64,000 nucleotides of DNA from the NCBI GenBank assembly GCA_963922205.1, contig CAWUHX010000360.1, positions 1 through 64,000 on the forward strand. Reading direction: 5' to 3'. Under the pieces are notes generated by a model that had not been told where the DNA came from, ran no database searches, and saw only the letters and a program-made list of their open reading frames with translations. This document shows positions 32,801-44,800 of the stretch, piece after piece (position 1 is the first letter of the stretch; each line of letters starts with the position of its first letter). A program made the position numbers and the translations under genes. Origin of the DNA: Romanomermis culicivorax (Eukaryota > Nematoda > Enoplea > Mermithida > Mermithidae).

Positions 32801-35800
32801 ACATTCTGACATAACTTATGAATTATCTTGGTTTCATCAACAACTTTAAGCCAAATAGTCAGTCTAAAATGTTTTCTTATCCAAAAATATGACACTTTTT
32901 CATTTGTCGATTTCAATTCTAACGCGCTGCTAATTCATGAAGAAACAGTTTTTTAACCAAGCAACATCGTTAAATTCCTCCTCTAATCAGATGTGAAATT
33001 TGAGAAACGATGTGCATACCTATGAGCAGCAATCCAACATTTGGTCGACGTATTGAAGGAACATTTGTTCAAAGAGCAGGCTTTGCACAAGTCGAACAAC
33101 GGCGTGTCCACTATCAAATCTCTGTGGCTAAATTCCCCGTTGGTCAGTTGCAAATCGCGCATCAACGCCAGACTAGTGGTCAACGAAACTTTGGCCATTG
33201 CGCCATTGTTCGTAGTGGTCGCCGTTGTGGGAAAACCTGCTTCGTTGGCGTTAATTTTACTAGACGACGGATCGGCGTTATTACTGGCGTGAAAATTAGA
33301 CTGTTGAACTAATATCAAATGGTAACCGGTTTGAAGGAATTTGCTATTTTGAGGCGGCAAAAGTTCGTCCAGTGAGCTACGACCGATCATTTTTATCTGA
33401 AAGTGTTAGAAAAATGTGTTTCAATTCTGTGCTCTGAAAGTTTACGATAAAATGAATCGGAACGAAAATTGTTGAAATGAGACTCTGGTTATTGTTGAGA
33501 ATAGATGACCTAATCGCTATTCCAGTACTTTTAACCTTAACAGGACGAGTCCTAGAGAAGAATTTGCGTGCAACAGTTTAGTGTATTTCACTTTTAACAA
33601 ACAGATCACGTGGTATAGTTCTGCTGAACGATACTTATTTTTTTAAGTTGAGATTTATCAACTAAATCAACTGGGTCATTCTTTCAAAATACCAGTACAA
33701 TTTTCTATAACAGTAATATGTTGAACCTTAAATGCAACTATACTAACTGATTATTGTTCTAGAATCCGTCTTAGATGTTGAATTACTTTCTCGCATGGCG
33801 AATCTACAAATGTATATTTTAAAAACACTCATGTTATTATGCATTCTTTAGCTCGCAGCGACCCAAACCGGAATGAAATCTAGTGAAAATTCACCTCAGA
33901 CTGTGCTAAAGTGGTTTGAGCAGGCTCGAAAAAGTTGCGCAAAAAATCTCGTCTCCCGGTCTCACCTTCGCCATTATTTTGCTTAGATAAGTGTGTTTTC
34001 TTTAATTCCAAATAAAATTGGAGATTACATGAATATATCATTTAATTTTTCAATAATATAATTTAATTTTTCATTCCTGGCTTGAAAAAAGAGAGTGATG
34101 ACCATACATGCACGTGGGGAGGGGGGGTTGGGGGGTTTTGACCCCCAGCAGACTTTGATTGACCCCCAGCAGATTCTTGCTGACCCCCAACAGATTCTTG
34201 CTGACCCCCAGCAGATTTGACCACCCCAGCAATGGTCCAGAAGATGACAAAGGAAAATGAGCAAGTGATAAGAGAAAGTCATCATAAAAATAGGAATGAT
34301 GCTGTAGTTGAACAATTTTTCTAAATAAAGCATACTTGAAGTCCAAAAAAGTAACATTAAAACTTTAAAAAGTGCAGTATAGGCAAATAATTTCCCATAT
34401 CTGACTAATATAAAATAAAGAATATGCTGCTTGGATATTACAAGACCTATCAAAGATTTTTTTTCGTTATCAGGATCAAAAAAAAAATTGCATTCCACCC
34501 CCTGTTCTAGCTGACCCCCCGCAGAATTTCTATGCTGTGCATGTATGATGATGACTTGAAAAACATGTTTGAAGTTCCTCATAAAAAATTTTGCAATATA
34601 AATAAGTTTTACGTCACATTATTCGCGATTGTGACGAAAAAATCAAATTAAAATCGCACATGAGATTTTAAGATTTAAAATGCGATAAATCATATTTATT
34701 ATGAAAAATGATCATGATTTTTTTAATCAAGATCGTAACATCTTTTGTAATCGAGATGATTACTTTTTTGTAATCAAGATGCTATTGACTACTTTTTTGT
34801 TTCTCCAATAGAAGACTTCTGAAATCGATTTGAATGAAATTTTCATCATTTTTCTGTTGAGAAGAATTTCGTAAAAACAGACTATAGCAATCTATTTTAA
34901 GTCCCTAGTAGCACCGCTTTCCGATTATTAATTTTTTTCTTTCCGGAAGTAAAAAACGAGAAGTAAATTAGTCTCTTGGGGGAATTGAGCAGTGAAAATG
35001 GTTGCCGCAAGATTACTCCTGAATTCCCGTTTCAGGAGTACTTGAAAACTAAAAACTGATCGAGAGCTGCAGATGTTTAGCTGAAACAGATCCTTGATAC
35101 TAGACACAGATATGTGGAAAATAACGTTGAAAAGACTCCATGACATCGAACATAGTTTCCATAAAAGTCGCGCCTGACTTCACCCTTAAAAATGCAGTTT
35201 CAATAGAATAAGACGTCCTACTGTATCTTTCTTCTGCAGGAACAACTTGTCGTACAACTCAAGCTCGACGGTAAAAAACTTCGGATTGGAACGTTCAAAG
35301 TTGAAATGGACGGCCGATCCTGGCTGTCCATCCCCGCCGGACCTGCGGCCAGTGGACGGGCTAGGTGGTCCCTGTTTGACCGGTTGCCACAGCAAACAAA
35401 ATCCATCTTTGGTGGCATCCTTGTTCGACAGATCAGCGTTGAACGTTGTGATCTTTTTCGAACCGTAGCTCAATTTCAATTTCAAGTGGTCCCTACGGGC
35501 CGGTATGTCCTTCAACGTTATGCACGGAATGTGCACTTGGCCGTACGTAACGTTCGACATGTCTTGTTGGTCGAAATTGATGAAACGAGGAGCCTCGTGG
35601 CCCCTGTACATCGCGCCGGCGAGCCAAAAGCCCTGGTGGTCGTCGTCTCGAGGCGCCGGCGCGGCGCCCGAATTCCCGGACGTACAGAAATGATGGTGCC
35701 ACAAACGTTTGGTCGACGCTTCGCCTTGTAAGAGTCTTGAACCGGTGTTTCGGTCGCTGACCGAATCGTCGTGTTTCAAAATTTTGCCCATCAGACGTTT

Positions 35801-38800
35801 TGTGTCGATGGCGTACGATACAGGGTGGACCTGATGCGGAGAACTATTGTAGAACAAACTTGCACACATAGTATTGAAAGACGAGTGTTCCAAGAAAGTG
35901 AGTTTTATTTTTGAGGGAAAACAAGGCTTGATAATATATCCTTAGGTTTTTAGACTCTACTGACTAAATTCAGAATGATTTTGTTCAAGATTTCATTTCT
36001 TCACTTATTGGATGATTATGTCAACTTTAATGAAAAATGAATGTTCTTTTTCAGAACACGATGATCCATCTTTCCCATGTTGATAAATCTTCATAGGAAT
36101 TTATGCACCCGTTTGGAATTTACAGTTTCAAAAACTCATATCTATTTTTGTAGGATCTGGAATGATAGTCAAGGACGATCTACATTGCTTTCTAGTCCTA
36201 TTATTTGGAATAATTTCAATGAATTTCATTAGTTTATATGTTTGCGCTTTCAAAGACTTAAATTTCAGTCCTTGTCGCGGAACTTTCGATGTGAAACAGT
36301 ATTTTATCTCAAAAGTGCTTTCGATATCATCTCATAAAGTTTTAACATATTGGCAAATAATATTACATAAATTAGGGAAATTCGACGACTTTTGATGTTT
36401 TTTTTTTTAATTTTTAAACACACTTTTTCAGAAGGTGAAGGCTCAAAATTATTCATCATCCATCAATCTTGTAAAAGAATCCGTAGCTCAACAAATGAAA
36501 CTTTGTTTAGTACTAACTTTCACAACTTTTGTGTCATTACGCTTTGAAGGAAAAAACATGTTATAGTCGTTATAGCCAACATTTTACTTATCACAAATAA
36601 TCAAAAGTGACCTAAGATTCACATTTGCCCAGTAAATAAGGACACGCAAGGCAGATTAATGTAAGAATATCCACAGAAAACATGATCGACCGTTGACCAC
36701 CCAAAAAATTATCGACCGATGTCAAAAGAGTCAATTATTGGTCGATTCCGATACATCGGTCGTTCACTGCCTCCACTGGAATATGTTTGAAAAATTTTAT
36801 TTTTGAAATAAAATAATGATCGAATTTCAATCTCAAATGTAGAATAAAATTTTCTTGAAACTGCCATTGCTATTTCTTCTAACAATGGATAAGATCAGCC
36901 CTAATTCTTTGACCCGTGACAGGTATTGCACAGAAATACCCTGGATAAAGGATCGGATCGGGTCGGGTCAAGAGTCTTTTTTCCCCTGGGTCGGGTCCGG
37001 TCAGAAAATATCGGGTATTGTTGGGTAGCATACCGTATCAAAATCTCCGATACATACCTAACAACTTCAAAAAACCAAATAGCAAAATATTTATCAACGA
37101 TGCATGGTCGTGTCCTGTTGACAGATTTCATTGGATATTTTTTGTATGGACTATATGAGTGGATTCGTTTCTCAACTGTCTTAGCAAAGAACATGAGCAT
37201 TAGAGAAAGCTGAAGTCACAGGAAAATAGAATAAATTAATTTGGTCATGTACTTCAATTAAACAAAAATTACCTGATGACTATGCCAGACTAAATCGAAA
37301 TCGTAGCACGGGGTCAAAAATTCGTTCGGGTAAAGAGTTTTTAGGAATAAAAATTTCAAATATCGGTCGGCGGCCCGGGCCAAAAATTTCGGCGACGTAT
37401 AATGGGGCAAAGAAATTTGATAATTGAAATTTTGTTGCCTCTGAGCGGCGCCTAAAATGTCGTACGAACACTTTTGTTGATAATCGGACGATTTCATCCT
37501 CAATTGGGGGGAATTCGGGCTATTGTTATTGACGGCTAGAAAATCGTACGGTTCGTTGGGGCCGCAAAATGTTTCCCAAGCCGATACGGATTGTTGGTAA
37601 CGTTCTTGTATTTCTTCGGGGCTCATCAATTTGTGATCGACGATGAATCCGACCAAGTTCAAGCAGTCCTTTTCGTAATTCAAAGGCGAAAGCATGTGAG
37701 TGTGCCATAGCCAATGGACATCAAGCGGCGGAACGATGTTTACGTCTCTTAGTTTGCCCTGGGAAGAAAAAATTGCAGAGATCGTGGCAGTCTGGCTGTC
37801 AAATTTATGAAATTTTTTGAATTGAAAAAGAGAAAGAAAAGAGCACTAAGCTATTTTAAAATTATATTTGTTTTATGCCAATATATTTGCCTGCAACATT
37901 AATTTAGGAAAAGTTTCGGGACAGAAGTCAAATTCTGCTGTGGGTCAGTATGGTTCTTCTCGAGGTCAGGAATCCCAGGAACCCTCACCCCAAAAAAACA
38001 TGTATGATTATTAGAGGTGTATCGGTACCCGGACCCGCAACAAAACCCGAAATTAACCGACCATTTTCTTGGGACCGAACCTGAACCCGGTATTCTAAAA
38101 ATTTCGGAATCGAAGCCAAATCCGATGTTCTTAAATTTTTGAACCTGGATCAAATATTTTCAAAATATGCTACCCCATACATCTCTAATGATTACACTGA
38201 AAACGATGTTATATGAAAAAATACATGACGTTCAAGCAACATCAGTGTATAATTGTGGGTGTGCGGTATTCAAAAAATTCCCTCCATCTGAAAGATTTTC
38301 GGCAGTAAACAGATTCCTTCTTCGAATGAATCTTCGTGATATATGCATCTGTTTTAAAACATTGAAAAACTAACGTTACATTTCTTGAGAAAAATATCGT
38401 TTGAAGAATGAAAGAAACTAATTATTGTCTGTATCTTTCACGACCTTGCTCAAGTTTGCTTCAATCAAAATTAACGTCATTGTCTCTTCAGCAGTAGAAA
38501 TTCGGAAAATTGAGCAAACTTGTTGGAAAAGTATGCTCTCATAATTACAATAAATGACGACGGTGGCTTAAAGAGAGGTATACTGTTTAAAAGACCCATG
38601 TAGCTATATTTTGAATAGTTCAACAGTACGATGCGAAAACATTGTGTTTTCTCAATAAAATGTCTCCAACAAAAGTCTTAAAAATGTCTCCGTGCAATAC
38701 CATACTGTATTTCTTGCCAGTAGCTGTTGCTCGCCAGTAGTACCTGGAAGTATTAGTACAAGAGAATATCAATTTTTGAGGTTTGGAGGACGAAAAGGGA

Positions 38801-41800
38801 TCAGACATTGCATGCGTTGAGGGAAAAAATGGATAATGCTCCTGAAGTTGACCTTTAATTCGCTACTGATTTTTTTAGCCCAAAAAAGAAAGCACCAAAT
38901 TTGAACTAATGGGAAGAATAATAAACAACAACAATGTTTTTGAATAGATTTCGACGAGATCTATCGAGCAATATCGTCTATTTTCAGACGAAAAATTTCC
39001 CATGGATCTCTCAGTTCGATCCCCGTGGACGAGGTCAAAAATGATGCCAAATCTACGATCATGACTCAATAAGATTTCCGTTTTCAAAATCACCTGCAAA
39101 GGCAACCAGAAGCATTCGTATCTTCGTAGAGCATTGCAGGCGTAGGCTTGTTCGTACAAAATGGGCGCCTTGCGGTCGATCATGCGTAAAAAGTTGGCCT
39201 CGCGTTGGGCTGCGGTCACCAAATCGACCGAAACGTTGATCGACGAATATTCGAAAGTCGGACTGGCGAACGGTATCACTTGGGACGAACCGCTGATCAC
39301 CGATGCCGATGCGGAAGTTGCGCCGACGACGGCTGCTGCGTTCGCATAACTGGGCGGCAAAGACGACGCATAAAAAATGAGTAAAATAATGAACGTTGTG
39401 TCAGCGGAAGGGAAAATGTTTTGGAACCGAACTTTAACCGATCATAACACAGTCAAAAATGAAGATACGTCATTTTATCATGATTTTGAATACATTCCAA
39501 AGATATCTATCGATTGGTACCCGATTTATCGAGGTCCCCCCACCCTTGATAAGACATCATGAGATCAATAACTCTTCAGTTCTTGGGGACTCTATCTCGT
39601 CGATTTACGCCTACAACCAACTCCATCACAAACATAAAGGAAACATTCTGAGATAGGTTTCTGGGTTTATTGCAGCGCGATATATCAATTAATGTCCATT
39701 TTTCTTCGTTTTGGGGGAAAAATTCGAATTTTCGAAAACCCTACTGCATTACGCCTATGAATAGTGATGTGATCTTCAGGAAATCACGGATGTAATCGTT
39801 ATCAACTTTATAAAATAAACCGTATGTTTGTTACAAGCAGTCGGGGTTTATTGCTCATCAAAAATTTTCTGTGATTCAATATGCTAAAGTATGAAAAATA
39901 TGACTATTGAAAATCTTCAATATCTGACCAGATGCTCTTATTATCATGGGGAACTGATTTGACTGTTGTGGCCTAGCTACACTGTTTTCTCTTGCAGTAG
40001 TTCTTTTAAATTTAGAGAATTAAAGCAAACTACTAAAATTTCTGAAACAGATTGTACATCGAGTAAAGTTTTTCATTTTGTATTTAATTTGTACTGAGAA
40101 GTCCGATGTAAGCGTTGACAATTTAAAATTTAATTATGATCGAAAATTACATGCAGCATACATTCAGGCACTGATCACAGTAGTGATGTTCATTCCGCTC
40201 TAAATACAATCAAGTCAGTAACTCGGAACTCGGAAACTCGGAAATCCAAATTTCTGGATTGTCCATTAAATTTGAGTGCTCGAGCTACGTGAAATATGGC
40301 GCAGTGTGCTTACCATTGTTTTGTAACCAGAGATTTTAGCTTTCATTATCAATGAGTGGGATCCGTTCATTTACTTTCAGTGTCCCGCTACCTGAAATGC
40401 CTTATTACCTCCTCCAATAATAAATAAAATCAGATTATATTCAATTATGTAACTCTTAACAAAAAATATGGTATCCCATTACCTCCAGTAGCAAGTCACA
40501 GCCTGTACCCTAAGCTTCTTTCAACTCTAAAGGCCCTGTCATACTTGACCGCGCGGCACCGGTTGTTCTATCCATACTAAAAAGCGGCGCCGCGCGATAC
40601 CACGCGGTACCACCTTTGAAGTATGAATAGGTTTTTTTAATTTTTGCGGCGCCGCCATCAAGTTTCAACTGAACCGAAATTTTCGAACAAGTTATGTGTT
40701 CTAAAGTTGCAGCATACTGTTGTTGTAATATATTGTTGCATACTGTGACATCTATACATGTAGTTGAATCATATTTTTCACTTGAATGGTGAATTCTGAC
40801 ACTTGTCAAATTATTTTACCAAATTGATTACTCAATTTTCAATGAAGATTTACTATGAAGTTGATCACTCAATTTGCAATGAAGACATTATAATGTGTAA
40901 AAATTACGAATATGCAAAGTAGATGTAAACATGTTCCTACAGCAAGTGTACTCCATTTCGATTGTGTCTTTATTCGCCCAACGTCCCTTTTCCGCAAAAT
41001 CCCAATTGTCCGAAAGTTCATATTCCCCGTAGGTCCCGATTCCCCAAATAATGAATTAATTTTTTATTTACCCGAAAAACGCATTAGTCCCTATTCCCTG
41101 AACGTCCCGATTTCCCGAATACTAGGGAAAGGAGAGGGATCCACTTTGAATCTGGGTCCTAAACAGCTGGTCCAACCGGATCCAGATCAGATCTGGATCC
41201 TTTATATAGCACATATGTGAATGAATAATCGTGTATATATATTCAATTTTTCAAAATCAATTTATAGAAATTGATATTTCTCAGCAGTTCAAGAGCTATT
41301 AATCGTTGGAATGATAAGCAAATTGAAGCAAGAGCCCAAAATGTTTAGACTAGGCTTTCTTGCAAGCTTCTATCTGCACCGTGCAGGAATGATTGATTTT
41401 TATTTTTCTTTTGCGCTTTTTATTTTTCGATTTTTCTCGTATTTTTTATCTTTCCCGCATTTTTCGTATTTTGCATTTGTCGGGAGGAGCAATACACATT
41501 TTTTGAGAAGAGCAAAATCCAAATGTAAAAAAGCGGCGCCGTACGGCGCTGGGCGGTACCCCGCGGCGAAGTATGACAGGGCATTAAGCCTAAGTCAAAA
41601 CTGGAATATAGTTATGGTCAAAAATTTGCATAGCGCAACCTAACGTATTGGATGTAATGGGACGCCGAAAGAAACATGAATTTCAAAAAATGACTTTACC
41701 CATTATTGGAGGTAATGGGACGTGGTCAGGAACAGGACGCCGGTACTCAATCAACTGAATGACGCTCCGCCTGTAGGATGAACAGCTGTTTACACATAAG

Positions 41801-44800
41801 TTTACAGTGATGCAAATTTCTTTAGAAATGCACCGAAAAGTTACATTTAGTGAATATGAGCCTACTTTCTGTTGGAAGCAGCCAAGTTATTTTCTATTTA
41901 CCATTGAGCAAATTTACCAACCTTTTACTTAGTCCTGCGAACATGTCATCCGAAAAAAGTATCTTACAATAAAAAATTATCAAACTACGTCAGAAAATTA
42001 TTTCAGTACTAGGGAAAGACTTAATGTATCTAATGACAGGGAAGACGCACGAGAAATTTCAGATAAAGTGTCATTCATCAAGCTGCAGTGATTGCAAAGC
42101 ACAATATGTTGAGTTAGTGGCGAAGTGTAGCAAGGTTGGCAAAAATCTCAAAAATCACGGTAGTCTATTGCCGATTCAAAAACTAAGAGAGTTAATTTTG
42201 ATGCTCTTTGTTGCATTGGAAGTGCAACCCAACATGCTACTCTTTGCTAAATTTTTATCTACGCAGTCGTTCAACTTAGAAAAATATGCATCAAACTACA
42301 CCTTTTTTATATGGTCAATTTTCAAAATTAAGGTGGGCCGAACGACAGAACGCCGACAAATTGCTGATTTTTTTATCTGAGACCGTATTCCGATTGATGG
42401 CGGAGAAGTAGATAAAAAGAAAACGTTCAATTGAAAGTAGTCATTTAGAGAAATTCAGTTGTTCGGGCCTTAAATTACCCTAGATATAGAAGTTATGGAT
42501 GAACCCATCGTTCCCTGTTACTAATTGGAAGCGAGTTTCTCATATTGCATCGTTATCCGTAGGTGGGTGAAGTTTTCTGTTGCTTGATCAACCCTCTCGT
42601 TTGCCCATCTCACATTTTGCGCGCAAAAAATTATTTTCTCGTATTTAGAAACAAACAAACCCTTTTGGACGCCATTCGAAATAAAACAATAACAATTCTC
42701 CGTGTTTTTTATTTGGCATAAAACTTGGATGACATTTTCAACGGAAAAAGTGTCCCATGTCAAAGATGATAAATCGAGACAGACATTGGCCAAAAGTGAA
42801 GAAACAAATAAACGTTTGCAGCTTGCAAAAAACAAATTCCTCGAATATTTGTGACTGCGTGATAAGATGTTTATTCGTGAAGAGTTCTAACGATGTAAAC
42901 TAGGTTTGATAACCAATTCGCTGAGTTAATTGAAAATGGGTAGCTAAAATTGCGCACTTTTTGATTACTCAACTCACAGGTACGACAAGTTCATTTTGAT
43001 TCTTTTTTTTTATTTTGATTTTTTTAAATTTTTTTTATTCATTCATTCATTATTGATTCATTTTGATTCATTCGCTCCATTCATTTTGAAATGGTCGATG
43101 CAGCGGTTGAAGTTTCGGCAAACACAGCATCACTAGAGATCATGAAATCAATTTCGATTGATTCTTTGAGTGAAAAGAATCTACATTTAAAATGCTCTAA
43201 TAATTTTTGTTATGAAAACTGGCTAAAGTTTGGTTGAAATGTGTTTGACCTCCGCCAGATTTCCTTCGCTACTGATCTATTATCTTGACTCTGAAGAATT
43301 TCAGTTTATTGCTGATGATAATTAATCGATTGTCGTACCAAAATACTATCTTTGGTGATGACGATGTTTACGTAGACAAGTACCCAAACAATCAACCCAA
43401 ACAATCAACTCAACGATTATTGACTGAATCTTGTTGCATAAAATTATTCAATTATGAATAATTCTATTCGTAAGATGAAAATATGGTGTTTTCTTGTACA
43501 GTTGAAGAATTGATCTGTTCCATGTGAAAAGTAATCTGTAACTCAATAATGCATATGTACAGCTTGTAGATGATCTAAATTTTGGTCAGCACAACTGTTG
43601 CTTACGCATTGAAAAACGTTGAAATTTTTTAAGATTTATACGGTTCCGCACAGATAATTTACAATATGGATTACCCTTAGATGGGGTATACTAAGGCATA
43701 TCTTTAATCGATTTTCGTGACTTCAAAGCGATCAGGTTTATACGCACGGACCCAATTCTTCAAAAATGAACAATGAGGCGCTAATCGACAGATCTCGTCG
43801 AGATCTTTTCAAAAATATATTCAAAATTTTTGTATTGTCGTTTTTGACCGACTAAAATATGCTCAAAATTTTGATTTGTCAACCAACCCAAAAAGTTTCT
43901 TTACAATGATAATTCAGATCATTGGTTTGATGAGGGAAAAATCTCCACTAAGCATTATAGACCAGTGAAATGAGATATTACTATAAACCCTCCAGAGATT
44001 AGAACACACGAAGATTTCAGGATGGATAAATTTTTATGAGAACCTCTACGAAGTTCCTCGCTTTTGTCAAGATAGTTAGCGTTTCATACAGTTCTTTGGC
44101 TCACCATTAGTAAATTTCCAGCTTGTTGTTGATCGATCCTTTTGGGCGTTTGGCCGCCGCCCGGATTTGAATCCAAAGAATTGGAACCGCTGCTACCCCT
44201 ATGCTTCCTGTTATGTTTATGAATGTTGGTCGTTGAAGTGGAACAACTGGAATCCGCTGAATGAGTCTATAAAAAAGGAACAGCGTCGGAAAAATATGCG
44301 GTCGAAAGCCTGTTGTATAAATCGCGTTTTTTTATGCTAATTAGGCGCTTTTATCAGCCGGGATAATTGGATTTTACGCCTTTTTCTTTATTTATCGTAT
44401 TTTTGCTCCATATAGCTGCGAATTTTGAAGATTTATGAACTGTGTGTATTAGAAGAAAAACCTAGTTTGGTGGATAGCCGAGCAAAAAACGTTGTTTGCA
44501 AGACTTCGGGACAATAATTTTTATAAATGACATATGAAAAAGAGCACAAAAATTAATGCCTGGATCGAATATTTGTCTTTGCTTGAAGTTCCAAAATCCA
44601 AATCGCAAAAATCAATAGTTTTCTCAAGTCTCCTAGGCCGTGGGAAATGATAGTTTTTCTGTGTTTTGGTTTTGTATGCTCAAATTTGTTCCAACCAAGA
44701 TTTTGGATTCCGAGTTACTTCACAAGGTAGCTTCATTTTTGATGATGTCGCTTCGTGCGGTCAAAACAGTCGACTTGATATTTACACTTCGACATAACCG

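Noticed and set aside
33010-33312. Plus-strand frame of 100 codons
   Set aside because: Antisense shadow of GRDP-like exon 6, which has supported splice sites and phase.
34025-34582. 185-codon minus-strand frame with repeated CWGSARI peptide
   Set aside because: Generated by the GACCCCCAGCAG tandem; the same sequence is an interspersed repeat elsewhere.
35306-35731. Plus-strand frame of 141 codons
   Set aside because: Antisense shadow of GRDP-like exon 5.
42024-42380. 118-codon plus-strand frame with a few Cys residues
   Set aside because: Lies in an intron of the minus-strand gene, with no recognised domain and no splice or expression evidence. Kept only as a note.
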